Source: Sinorhizobium sp. 6-70 (lineage in GTDB: Bacteria > Pseudomonadota > Alphaproteobacteria > Rhizobiales > Rhizobiaceae). Taken from it: DNA of 64,000 nt. The stretch is taken from NCBI RefSeq assembly GCF_030124375.1, contig NZ_JASKLS010000002.1:1-64000 (forward strand), given 5' to 3'. The notes beneath the pieces are model-generated. The model saw only the letters and a program-made list of their open reading frames with translations. It searched no databases and was not told the DNA's origin. Shown here piece after piece: positions 56,535 through 64,000 of this stretch. Both the position numbers and the translations under genes were made by a program. The stretch's first letter is position 1. Each line of letters opens with the position of its first letter.

Positions 56535-57275
56535 TCACTTCGCGTTTTTGTTGCGCAGCCACTGCTCGTATTCGGGCCGTGCGTCGTCATGTAGCGGGTA
56601 GTAGCGCTTGAGCTCGCCGCCGGCGAGCAGCTTCTCCTTGGAGAATTCCTCCCATTCGTGGTGGGTTGAGGCGCGTCTGATCAGCTCTTCCGCATGCGAA
56701 ACGGGTACGACGACCGCACCGTCGTCATCGGCTATAATGATGTCGCCCGGCATGATGAACACGCCGCCGCAGGAGATCGGCACGTTGACGCCCCAGGGCA
56801 TGAGATCCGTCTGGGTGTGGAAGTTCGGGGTGAGCCCGCGGATCCACATGCCGAGATCGAGATGCTTGGCGTTCGGATAATCTCGCAGGCACCCGTCGAT
56901 CACTACGCCGGCACCGCCCTTGCCTTGGAAATAGGTGAGCATCATCTCCCCGAAGATGCCGCTCTTCATGTCGCCGCGCGCATCCACAACCACAACGTCA
57001 CCCGGCTGGGTGTGGTAGAGGACATGCCTGTGCAGCTGTTTTTCCGGCTGGGCATACTCGTCCGCGTCCTGAAGGTCCTCGCGCTTGGGTACGAACTGGA
57101 GGGTGAGCGCTGGGCCGCACATCACTTGTCCTTCCCGGCGGGAAACCGGTCCGCAGATATGCGTGTTGCGGATGCCCATCTTGCTCAGCTGGCTGGAGGA
57201 CGTGGCGGCGCCGATTTCTTTGATCGCCTCGACCCATTCGCGCGGCGGCCGTTTGATGTCCTGTGTCTGAATCAT
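56535..57275 (-). CDS. RraA-like protein, probable class II pyruvate aldolase
   Basis: A 246-residue protein of the RraA/HMG-aldolase fold. The metal-site pattern is kept as E-x20-R-D (the Glu in FGEMMLTYF and RD in IDGCLRDYPNAK), matching the D/E-x20-R-D motif of 4-hydroxy-4-methyl-2-oxoglutarate aldolases. True RNase E inhibitors are shorter (about 160 residues). It probably cleaves or decarboxylates a 2-keto acid to pyruvate plus an aldehyde. First gene of a two-gene minus-strand operon with the lactonase. The predicted promoter P2 lies about 220 bases upstream. Confidence 0.82.
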   Translation of the reverse strand: MIQTQDIKRPPREWVEAIKEIGAATSSSQLSKMGIRNTHICGPVSRREGQVMCGPALTLQFVPKREDLQDADEYAQPEKQLHRHVLYHTQPGDVVVVDARGDMKSGIFGEMMLTYFQGKGGAGVVIDGCLRDYPNAKHLDLGMWIRGLTPNFHTQTDLMPWGVNVPISCGGVFIMPGDIIIADDDGAVVVPVSHAEELIRRASTHHEWEEFSKEKLLAGGELKRYYPLHDDARPEYEQWLRNKNAK

Positions 57276-57467
57276 GGATGTTTTCCTGTATCTCGTCTTC
57301 GCCGGTCCGGCGGAGAGGCTGAAAATTTTTCATGTGGTTGAAAATCTTAAAGCCGCGGCATCCGCCGCCGGCGCCCGAGCGGCCGGAAAGCGGGCGCGGC
57401 GTGGCGTCACCATCGGCCTATTTCAATGTCATCCCTCCTCCAGACTGGCGCCCACCAGTCAGATCAG

Positions 57468-57525
57468 TTCATATTTAAACTGCATTAATTCATTTCAGAA
57501 TGAATGTTGACAAAGCCGGTGTCAA
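57468..57525 (-). promoter_or_regulatory. Predicted IclR-controlled promoter P2 with two TTC-N6-GAA boxes
   Basis: On the minus strand TTGACA (57525-57520), 17 bases, then CATTCT (57502-57497). The box overlapping the -10 is at 57489-57500 (TTCATTTCAGAA on the plus strand) and the second at 57468-57479 (TTCATATTTAAA, one mismatch). Centres are 21 bp apart, as in P1 and P3. It would drive the RraA-like and lactonase genes. Confidence 0.65.
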
Positions 57526-57560
57526 TGATGGAATGGTGTTGGTGATGAAAAAATCGGGTA

Positions 57561-57618
57561 TTGCTCCAAATAGGAATTTATTTCATTCGTAACTGAATGA
57601 GGGCCAAGGATATTTGAT
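57561..57618 (+). promoter_or_regulatory. Weaker copy of the same promoter/operator layout before the IclR gene
   Basis: TTGCTC (57561-57566), 17 bases, then CATTCG (57584-57589) overlapped by the box TTCGTAACTGAA (57586-57597). Nine bases on, AGGATATTTGAT (57607-57618) keeps the ATATTTGA core of the second box and overlaps the ribosome-binding site and start codon. Another near-match, TCCAAATAGGAA, lies at 57565-57576, also 21 bp centre-to-centre from the main box. Autoregulation is the likely meaning. Confidence 0.55.
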
Positions 57619-58405
57619 GAGCGACGAAAATAGCCAAGACGACAAGGACAAGAACGGCGTCCCGGTGCTGGAGCGGATGATGGAGATCCTGTCTTCGCTC
57701 GAACTGCAGCCTGCCGGCGAAACTATTCGCGGCCTTTCCGAGCAACTTTCTGTGCCGCGTAGCACGGTCTATCGTATTCTGAACACGCTGCACGCCCACA
57801 ATGTGGTCCAGCGCCGGCTCGACGGGACTTATGTCCTGGGGCCACGCCTGCTCAGCCTCGCCTCCAAGGTCCGCTCCGAAGCGACGTTCGATCTCTTGGC
57901 CGTGGCGCAGCCCACCATGAAGAAGCTGGCCGACTTGACCGGCGAGGCCAATAAGCTCTCCGTACTCGACAACCAAGCGGTCGTCGTGGTCTCAGCCTTT
58001 GCCGGACAGGGCCAATACGCCCTCAATCCGGCGGTCGGACAGGCGTTTCCTCTTCATGCCGGCGCAGCCAGCAAGCTGCTGCTCGCCCATATGGACCCCG
58101 ACGCGATAGCCAAGTTCCTCGCAACACCCCTTCAGAAATACACACCCCGTACCATTACGGACGCGGCCAAGCTTTCGACCGAACTCAACCGCATTCGCAA
58201 GCAGGGATGGGCAAGCGACCGCGGCGAACATGGCGGCAGCGTCTGGGCGATCGCGGCGCCTATCACGGCACCATCGGGAAGCGTGATTGCCGCATTGAGC
58301 ATCCCCTACCTGGCTGCCGACAAGGAAAATGACGAGCGCGACAGGCTGCGCGACCTGGTCATCGAGTCCGCCGCCGAAATTTCCAGCCGCATTCCGGATA
58401 TCTGA
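57617..58405 (+). CDS. IclR-family transcriptional regulator
   Basis: A 262-residue IclR protein. The winged helix (about residues 14-75) contains IRGLSEQLSVPRSTVYRILN; the C-terminal effector domain (about 90-255) has the family pattern GQAFPLHAGAASKLLLA and IAAPITAPSGSVIAALSIP. AAGGAT precedes the ATG at 57617. The dehydratase gene follows 35 bases later on the same strand. Being central to the three boxed promoters makes it the best candidate to bind the TTC-N6-GAA sites. IclR proteins act as dimers or tetramers, which would suit paired boxes two helical turns apart. Confidence 0.93.
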   Translation: MSDENSQDDKDKNGVPVLERMMEILSSLELQPAGETIRGLSEQLSVPRSTVYRILNTLHAHNVVQRRLDGTYVLGPRLLSLASKVRSEATFDLLAVAQPTMKKLADLTGEANKLSVLDNQAVVVVSAFAGQGQYALNPAVGQAFPLHAGAASKLLLAHMDPDAIAKFLATPLQKYTPRTITDAAKLSTELNRIRKQGWASDRGEHGGSVWAIAAPITAPSGSVIAALSIPYLAADKENDERDRLRDLVIESAAEISSRIPDI

Positions 58406-58440
58406 GCACGCCACCAGCCGGTGGCAGCGGGAGGACGAAT

Positions 58441-59637
58441 TTGAAGATCATCGATGTCAGATGCGCGCTTTTCGGGCGCCACCCTGTCGTGCGGCTCGTC
58501 ACCGACGAGGGTCTTTCCGGCTACGGGCAAATCGAGTTCTGGAAACCTTACGCCAGGGAACACGTCCTACTCCTGCGCGACATGATCCTCGGCATGGATC
58601 CGACCGACGTGGAGCGCGTCATGCTGCGCATCCGCCACCGCGGCGCGTTCAAGCCCTGGGGTAGCGCCATCAGCGCCATCGAGATGGCCTGCTGGGATCT
58701 TGCCGGCAAGGCTGCGGGCATACCTGTCTACAAGCTGCTCGGCGGCAAGGTGCGTGACAGGGTTCGGGTCTATAATGGCGGCGTCCGCTTTCCGATGGCA
58801 GGCTGGGGACCGGAGGATTATGCCGCCGACTGCAGGAAGATGATGGCTTCACCCGAAGGCTTCACCATCATCAAGCAGCCAATCGCATTCCACAGCCCCA
58901 TGGCTCGCCAGGTACCGGATTTTCACTACGGCGAGGTCACAACAAAGCCGATGCCGGGACTACGGGATACCGGCTATCTCACCGAAAAGGGTTTTAATCA
59001 TGTGGTCGCCTGCGTCGAGGCGATGAAGGAGGTCACCGGCGACAAGGTAGGCCTCGCTCTCGACTGCGGCCCAGGTTGGACTCTGCCGGATGCGAAGAAA
59101 TTCGCAAAGGCCGTGGAGCCGCTCAATCTGATGTGGATCGAGGATATCCTCACCGGCGACCAGTCGCCCTATGTCGGCGCGCCCGCCTACCGAGATCTCA
59201 CCATAAGCACGTCGACGCCGATCCATACTGGCGAGCAGATCTATCTGCGCCAGAACTTTCGCGAACTTATCGAAACCCGTGCCGTCAACATTCTCGGGCC
59301 CGACCCTTGCGATGTCGGCGGCATCGCCGAACTGAAGCGCGTCGCGGAATATGCCGAGATCCATGGGCTGCTGTTCGCGCCGCATGGTACGGCCAACGGT
59401 CTGCTGGGACTTGCCGCGCTCGTGCAGGTGTCGGCCACCCTTCCGCAGAACTACATCGCCTTCGAAATACCGATGGGCGAACCGGACTGGTGGTACGAGA
59501 TCGTCGAAGGGCTGCCGAACCCGATCGTCAGGGACGGTTTCGTGGAGGTCTGGGACAAGCCGGGAATGGGCGTCGACTTTATTGTAGACAAGGCGGTCGC
59601 CTACCTGGCGGAAGAGGACCGCAACTTCTTCGACTAG
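58441..59637 (+). CDS. Mandelate-racemase-family acid-sugar dehydratase
   Basis: A 398-residue enolase-superfamily protein. Metal ligands lie in LALDCGPG (Asp), MWIEDI (Glu) and IHTGEQIY (Glu). The His-Asp dyad of the mandelate-racemase subgroup is in LFAPHGTANG (His) and LGPDPCDVGG (Asp); a Lys is in FTIIKQPI, where the usual K-x-K has lost its second Lys. The start codon is a TTG at 58441, supported by GGGAGGACG upstream. It likely dehydrates an aldonate to a 2-keto-3-deoxy acid. Exact sugar unknown; it is not obviously close to the enzyme at 37.1 kb. Confidence 0.88.
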   Translation: MKIIDVRCALFGRHPVVRLVTDEGLSGYGQIEFWKPYAREHVLLLRDMILGMDPTDVERVMLRIRHRGAFKPWGSAISAIEMACWDLAGKAAGIPVYKLLGGKVRDRVRVYNGGVRFPMAGWGPEDYAADCRKMMASPEGFTIIKQPIAFHSPMARQVPDFHYGEVTTKPMPGLRDTGYLTEKGFNHVVACVEAMKEVTGDKVGLALDCGPGWTLPDAKKFAKAVEPLNLMWIEDILTGDQSPYVGAPAYRDLTISTSTPIHTGEQIYLRQNFRELIETRAVNILGPDPCDVGGIAELKRVAEYAEIHGLLFAPHGTANGLLGLAALVQVSATLPQNYIAFEIPMGEPDWWYEIVEGLPNPIVRDGFVEVWDKPGMGVDFIVDKAVAYLAEEDRNFFD

Positions 59638-59676
59638 AGCGCCTTGCGTTCAAATGAACGCGCAAAGGACGCGCTC
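59637..59676. repeat. Dispersed palindromic repeat of rhizobial type
   Basis: GAGCGC at the left and GCGCTC at the right enclose GCGTTCA-AA-TGAACGC and the word GCGCAAAGGACGC. The layout GAGCGC, GCGTnnn hairpin, GCGCAAAGGACGC is familiar as a high-copy intergenic palindrome in Rhizobium/Sinorhizobium. It starts at the stop codon of the dehydratase gene and may also end its transcript. Confidence 0.65.
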
Positions 59677-59811
59677 GGGGTTTATGCGCACAAGTCCGCA
59701 TCTACGTGGCGCCGGTTGGCACCGCGGCAATCCTCCATTGCCCGCGCGGACAAGAAGGGTCTGGGGTTTTACCGCAGGCTTTTACGTCGTCGCTTTCCCG
59801 TCCGATACCGC

Positions 59812-59869
59812 TTGACAGATCAAAAATCCCACCTCATTCTTATTAGAACAATGCAAGTTCATATTTGAA
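59812..59869 (+). promoter_or_regulatory. Predicted IclR-controlled promoter P3 with two TTC-N6-GAA boxes
   Basis: TTGACA (59812-59817), 17 bases, then CATTCT (59835-59840). First box TTCTTATTAGAA (59837-59848) overlaps the -10; second box TTCATATTTGAA (59858-59869) is identical to that of P1. Centres are 21 bp apart. The start codon of the mannonate-dehydratase-like gene lies 27 bases beyond the second box, giving a leader of about 50 bases. Confidence 0.7.
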
Positions 59870-59895
59870 CTGCTTGGGATGCAAAGGAGGAATGC

Positions 59896-61029
59896 ATGCC
59901 CATCCGAGTTGGGATGACGCTCTCGGGCGAACGGCTGAACCGCGACAACGCCAAGTTTGCGCAGCAGCTCGGCATAGAGGACGTCGTCGTTCATCTCGGC
60001 CGTTACAGTCGCGTCGAAGACCCGGCTCCCTATCTTGCCGGTGGCCGGCCGGGACCGATCCTCGGCGATTGCAGCGCTGAGACGCTCTGGAGCTACGACT
60101 ACATGAAGAGCGTCGTCGACATACTCGGCGAGTACGGCCTGAAAATTGCTGCGATGGAGAATTTCGCGCCGAATTTCTGGTCCGACATCCTGCTGGATGG
60201 GCCGGCAAAGGTGCGGCAGATGGATGGATTGAAAAGGCTCGTCGAGGATGCCGCCCGCGCCGGGATCAAGATCATCGGCTATAACTTCTCGATCGCCGGT
60301 GTCTGGGGCTGGCGGCGCCTGCCAGTTGGCCGCGGCGGTGCGGTGACGTCCGTTTTCGATGCGTCGAGCTTCGATGCGCAGGCGCCGATCCCGGACGGCA
60401 TGGTGTGGAACATGCGCTATCGCCCGGCCGTCGCGGGTGCGCCACCGCTGACGGTTTCCGACGCGGAACTTTGGCAGCGGCTCGAATGGTTCTTGAAGGA
60501 ACTGGTGCCGGTGGCTGAAGCGGCGGGCGTGCGGCTGGCCGCCCATCCCGACGATCCGCCGGTGGAGACGCTGCGTGGCACCGCACGCCTCGTCAACCAG
60601 CCATCGAAATACGACCGGCTGGCTTCGATTGTCGACAGTCCCGCCAATGCGCTGGAATTCTGCGTCGGTTCGCTTCAGGAGATGACGATGGGCAACGTCT
60701 ACGAGGCGACGCGCCGCTTCGCCCGCGCGAAAAAGATCGCCTATGTCCATTTCCGCAACGTGCGCGGCAAGGTTCCCCATTACGAGGAGACCTTCATCGA
60801 CAACGGCGACGTCGATATGGCCGAGATCATCCGAATCCTGCGGGACGAGGACTTCGACGGCATCATGGTTCCCGACCACGTGCCGGATGTTCACAGCAAC
60901 GCGCCTTGGCACGCCGGCATGGCCTACACCATCGGCTACATGCGCGCGCTCGTCGCCCAGGCGCATCTGCTCGGCGCGTCGAAGACGCCGGTTTCCATCT
61001 CGGACGCGATGACCAGGGAGGCGGTTTGA
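59896..61029 (+). CDS. uxuA: Mannonate dehydratase (UxuA family)
   Basis: A 377-residue TIM-barrel enzyme that dehydrates D-mannonate to 2-keto-3-deoxygluconate in glucuronate breakdown. Family marks are VVVHLGRYSR, YNFSIAGVWGWRR, RLAAHPDDPP, EFCVGSLQEM and YVHFRNVRGK; the His and Cys residues in these bind the metal. GGAGG lies five bases before the ATG. First gene of the last operon, followed by an ABC importer. Some UxuA-like proteins of rhizobia act on other aldonates, so the exact substrate is not certain. Confidence 0.87.
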   Translation: MPIRVGMTLSGERLNRDNAKFAQQLGIEDVVVHLGRYSRVEDPAPYLAGGRPGPILGDCSAETLWSYDYMKSVVDILGEYGLKIAAMENFAPNFWSDILLDGPAKVRQMDGLKRLVEDAARAGIKIIGYNFSIAGVWGWRRLPVGRGGAVTSVFDASSFDAQAPIPDGMVWNMRYRPAVAGAPPLTVSDAELWQRLEWFLKELVPVAEAAGVRLAAHPDDPPVETLRGTARLVNQPSKYDRLASIVDSPANALEFCVGSLQEMTMGNVYEATRRFARAKKIAYVHFRNVRGKVPHYEETFIDNGDVDMAEIIRILRDEDFDGIMVPDHVPDVHSNAPWHAGMAYTIGYMRALVAQAHLLGASKTPVSISDAMTREAV

Positions 61030-61062
61030 ACGTTCGTTTCTGACGAAGAGCTAGGGAGAAGA

Positions 61063-62319
61063 ATGACCATGAAACGCATGACGAAGACACTGGCAGCCGG
61101 CTTTGCCCTGCTGCTTTCGCAGGCAAGTCTGGCATCCGCAGCAGACCTCGTCTGGTGGACGATGAACTGGAACGAGCAGAAGGCGAAGGATTACGCCGCC
61201 GAATTCATGAAGGAGAACCCTGACGTCAAGATCCGCGTCGAGGCGAACGTCGCAGGCGGCCTTCAAAGCCGCATCCTCGTCGCGCTGCAATCCGGCAGCA
61301 CGCCGGACCTGATCGACGTTCAGAACGGCGCCAACATTCCGCTCGCCCAGACGGGCAAGCTCGAGCCTCTGCGCGACAAGTTGACGGCGGCCGGCGTTGA
61401 GTTCGACAACATTCTTCCCGCAAGCCTCGATACAGCAACCTATGAAGGCCAGCTCTACGGCCTGCCCTTCCAGGCGGAAGCCCATGCACTGATCTATAAC
61501 AAGGGCGCATTCAAGGAAGCAGGCCTCGACCCGGAAAAGCCGCCGCAGACCTGGACCGAGTTCATCGACTACGCCAAGAAGCTGACCCGTACGAACAGCA
61601 AGGGCCAGCAGGTCTTCGGTTATGGGGTTTCCGGCGGCGGCGCGGATCAACCCGGCAACGCGTTGTTCCGCTCCCTGCCATTCATGTGGATGAACGGTGG
61701 CGGGATACTCAGCCCCGACAACAAGGATGTTATCGTCAATTCGTCGGCCTCGGTGGAAGGCGTAAAGCTGTATGTCGATCTCTTCACGACCTACAAGGTT
61801 TCGCCGCCATCGACCCTGGAAAACGACTCCAACGGCCTCCGCCGCCTCTTCCAGGTCGGCAACGTGGCGATGATCCCGGGTGCGACCTCCGACATCGAGC
61901 GCATTCGCGCGGCGGCGCCAGACATCGAGATCGGTGTCGGTCAGCTCCCCCATCCAGAAGGAAAACAGACCGCCGTCATACTCGGCGGCTGGAACTTCAT
62001 CATTCCAAAGGATGCGCCGAATAAGGAAGCCGCCATCAGGCTCGCCGCCTTTATGTCGAAGCCCGAGCGCCAGGCCCTCTATACGACGACGTTCCCCGCC
62101 GCCATGTCAGGCCTCGACGACAAACGTTTCGCCGACCCGATCATGAATGCGCATAAGGAGATGCTGAAACACGCCCGCCCGCAACCGACCATCCCCCAAT
62201 GGGGACAGATCGGCCAGATCTACTACAACCACCTCCAGGAAGCGCTGCTGCAGAGCAGCACGGTCCAGGAGGCCATGGATTCCGCCGCAAGCGAGATCGA
62301 GACGCTGTTGTCGCAGTGA
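61063..62319 (+). CDS. ABC transporter extracellular solute-binding protein (family 1)
   Basis: A 418-residue periplasmic protein. Signal peptide with AAGFALLLSQASLASA, cleaved near residue 28; mature start DLVWWTMNWNEQKAKDYAA. Family-1 features LQSRILVALQSGSTPDLIDV and AHALIYNKGAFKEAGLDPE are present. GGGAGAAG precedes the ATG at 61063 (a second ATG two codons on is possible). It lies 33 bases after the mannonate dehydratase gene, so a uronate or aldonate ligand is plausible. No hairpin follows, unlike the three other binding-protein genes here. Confidence 0.92.
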   Translation: MTMKRMTKTLAAGFALLLSQASLASAADLVWWTMNWNEQKAKDYAAEFMKENPDVKIRVEANVAGGLQSRILVALQSGSTPDLIDVQNGANIPLAQTGKLEPLRDKLTAAGVEFDNILPASLDTATYEGQLYGLPFQAEAHALIYNKGAFKEAGLDPEKPPQTWTEFIDYAKKLTRTNSKGQQVFGYGVSGGGADQPGNALFRSLPFMWMNGGGILSPDNKDVIVNSSASVEGVKLYVDLFTTYKVSPPSTLENDSNGLRRLFQVGNVAMIPGATSDIERIRAAAPDIEIGVGQLPHPEGKQTAVILGGWNFIIPKDAPNKEAAIRLAAFMSKPERQALYTTTFPAAMSGLDDKRFADPIMNAHKEMLKHARPQPTIPQWGQIGQIYYNHLQEALLQSSTVQEAMDSAASEIETLLSQ

Positions 62320-62396
62320 AGCCTGCCAACGGTCCACATGAACTGAGCTGGAGCGCCCTGGCCGTCTGGTGGGGGCGCGCAACATCCGGAATCTCC

Positions 62397-63257
62397 ATGA
62401 CAATGCGAAATATCAGCCCCGGCGTCTGGTTCATCCTGCCGACCATGCTGCTTCTTGCAGCGCTAATCGTCTATCCGATGCTGTCGACAGCCGAGCTCAG
62501 CGTAACGGACGCGAACGGCGCCTTCGCGGGCATGCGGAATTTCAACGTCGCGATCAGCGCGCCATCGACGAGGCTGATCCTCTTCAACACCGCCTACTAT
62601 GTGATCGGTTCGGTGGTATTCCAGCTTCTGCTCGGCATTCTGGCCGGCATCCTGCTCAATCAGCATTTTGCCGGCCGCGCGCTCGTGCGCTCTCTCATGC
62701 TAATTCCCTGGGTCGTGCCCGGCATCGTTGCGGCCATGACCTGGGCCTGGATGTTCCATACCGACTACGGCATCATCAACTATATAATGACCCAGGTCGG
62801 CGTCATCTCCGAGCCGATCGGCTGGCTGACCAATCCCAACACTGTCATGCCCGCGCTCATCGCGGTGAACGCCTGGAAGATGTTCCCTTTTGTGGCGGTC
62901 ATGGTACTCGCCGGCCTGCAATCCGTGCCGGAGGAACTTTATGAGGCGGTCCGTGTTGACGGCGCCAATTTCTGGCACGAGATCTGGCACATCATGCTGC
63001 CGCAACTGCGGCCGGTGCTCGTCTCGATCACGCTGCTCCTGACCATCTGGGCACTGGATGGCATCACGATCATCTACTCCATTACCGGTGGCGGCCCCGC
63101 CAACCGCTCGATGATCTTTCCGATCCAGATCTACGTTCAGGCTTTCGAGTATTTCGAATTCAACCGGGCGGCCGCACTTTCGGTCCTCTACTTCCTATTC
63201 CTCTCGGTGATCATCGTACTCTACATGCGCGTCTTCGCGGCGCAGGAAAAGGACTGA
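62397..63257 (+). CDS. Sugar ABC transporter permease (MalF-like)
   Basis: About 286 residues with six helices, beginning MTMRNISPGVWFILPTM. The EAA loop is ELYEAVRVDGANFWHEIWHI, followed by YSITGGGPANRSM. The start is uncertain: a GTG at 62316 overlaps the binding-protein stop (GTGA) and would add 27 residues; the ATG at 62397 fits the family length. It partners the next, incomplete permease gene. Confidence 0.9.
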   Translation: MTMRNISPGVWFILPTMLLLAALIVYPMLSTAELSVTDANGAFAGMRNFNVAISAPSTRLILFNTAYYVIGSVVFQLLLGILAGILLNQHFAGRALVRSLMLIPWVVPGIVAAMTWAWMFHTDYGIINYIMTQVGVISEPIGWLTNPNTVMPALIAVNAWKMFPFVAVMVLAGLQSVPEELYEAVRVDGANFWHEIWHIMLPQLRPVLVSITLLLTIWALDGITIIYSITGGGPANRSMIFPIQIYVQAFEYFEFNRAAALSVLYFLFLSVIIVLYMRVFAAQEKD

Positions 63258-63260
63258 GCC

Positions 63261-64000
63261 ATGCGCGACAGACGCCGCACGCTTCTCATCTCGCTGCCAG
63301 TCGCGATCCTGGTTATCGTCGCGGTCTTCCCGTTCCTCTGGATGGCAGTCTCGGCGTTCAAGCCGCTAGCGCAGCTTTATACGATCCCGCCGCAATGGCT
63401 GCCCGACCCACCGACGCTCGAGAACTTCAAGAACGTTGTCTTCCAGTCGAATATCCCGCGGTATTTTATCAACAGCCTGATCATCTCGATCGGCTCTACC
63501 TTCTTGGCGCTCGTCTTCGCGATCTTCGCCGCATATGGCTTCGCCCGGTTCGATTTCCGCGGCCGGTCGGCGGCGCTGGCCTTCGTGCTGATCGGCCAAC
63601 TCCTGCCGACGGCGACCGTTATCGTTCCGCTTTACATCGTCCTGAACTACCTCGGGCTCATCAATACCTATCTTGGCCTGATCCTCGTCTATCTCATTCT
63701 TACGCTACCGTTGAGTGTCTGGATGCTGACGGGTTATTTCCGGGGGATTCCGAAGGAACTGGAGGACGCGGCCATCATTGACGGCGCGTCCCAGCTCGGT
63801 GTTCTGTTCCGCATCTCGCTGCCGCTCGTCACGCCGGGCATTATTGCGGTGACGCTCTATTCCTTCGTCGCCACCTGGAACGAGTTCGTGTTCGCCCTCT
63901 CCTTCGCCACGGAAAAGGAAATGAAGACGCTGCCGATCGGACTGGCGGAGTTCTCCACCGAATTCGATACGGACTGGGGCGCGGTCATGGCCGCATCCTT
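63261..64000 (+). CDS. Sugar ABC transporter permease (MalG-like), cut by the window end
   Basis: An open frame from the ATG at 63261, three bases after the previous stop, running off the window with about 246 residues visible. It starts MRDRRRTLLISLPVAILVIV and contains the EAA loop ELEDAAIIDGASQLGVLFRI and a helix-rich pattern. Only the last few dozen residues should be missing. An ATPase gene is expected beyond the window. Confidence 0.9.
   Translation, partial: MRDRRRTLLISLPVAILVIVAVFPFLWMAVSAFKPLAQLYTIPPQWLPDPPTLENFKNVVFQSNIPRYFINSLIISIGSTFLALVFAIFAAYGFARFDFRGRSAALAFVLIGQLLPTATVIVPLYIVLNYLGLINTYLGLILVYLILTLPLSVWMLTGYFRGIPKELEDAAIIDGASQLGVLFRISLPLVTPGIIAVTLYSFVATWNEFVFALSFATEKEMKTLPIGLAEFSTEFDTDWGAVMAAS

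Noticed and set aside
56535..57275. Calling the RraA-like protein an RNase E inhibitor
   Set aside because: It is about 85 residues longer than RraA, lies in a sugar-acid operon and keeps the aldolase-type E-x20-R-D metal motif.

Overview
The window looks like accessory DNA from a member of the Rhizobiaceae (alphaproteobacteria, Rhizobium/Sinorhizobium type), probably from a large secondary replicon. The grounds are high-GC rhizobial codon use, four CUT1-type sugar ABC transporters in about 44 kb, many acid-sugar enzymes, long SAM-cyclase-AAA-TPR proteins, and two palindromic intergenic repeats of a kind common in rhizobia (4983-5040 and 59637-59676). No rRNA, tRNA, CRISPR array, intact insertion sequence or replication origin was seen.

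Layout. 0.2-7.1 kb is a patchwork of small stress or detoxification units: LysR and aldehyde dehydrogenase, cupin, VOC protein, Rrf2 regulator with a CPYC flavoprotein, and an MBL hydrolase. It is interrupted by remnants of a Fic-family gene and a YhcG/DUF1016 nuclease gene. 8.0-19.4 kb is a signalling block: an ABC_sub_bind lipoprotein-type protein and three class III nucleotide cyclases, two of them large paralogues pointing away from each other. 19.8-26.2 kb is a xylitol/sorbitol-type operon (ABC transporter, xylitol-dehydrogenase-like enzyme, AraC regulator). 26.5-32.2 kb holds DUF763, a Kup potassium transporter and an ABC-F protein. 32.2-36.8 kb is a LysR-controlled cassette with a hydroxyproline-type enolase-superfamily enzyme and a betaine-type binding protein. 

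37.1-48.6 kb is a minus-strand catabolic cluster (Rieske protein, two amidohydrolases, DhaK/DhaL kinase, sugar ABC transporter, mandelate-racemase-type dehydratase) read divergently from a LacI regulator. I cannot match its combination of enzymes to a known pathway. 48.6-64 kb holds two more ABC importers around SDR, glyoxalase, aldo/keto reductase, SMP-30 lactonase, RraA-like aldolase, acid-sugar dehydratase, mannonate dehydratase and an IclR regulator. 

The strongest new signal is in the control DNA of this last region. Three promoters at 48.64, 57.5 and 59.81 kb share one layout: TTGACA, 17 bases, a weak -10, and two TTC-N6-GAA boxes whose centres are exactly 21 bp apart. A weaker version precedes the IclR gene itself. 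This ties the separate operons into one probable IclR regulon. A non-phosphorylative route (lactone to aldonate to 2-keto-3-deoxy acid to pyruvate plus aldehyde) would fit the enzymes, but the substrate is unknown.
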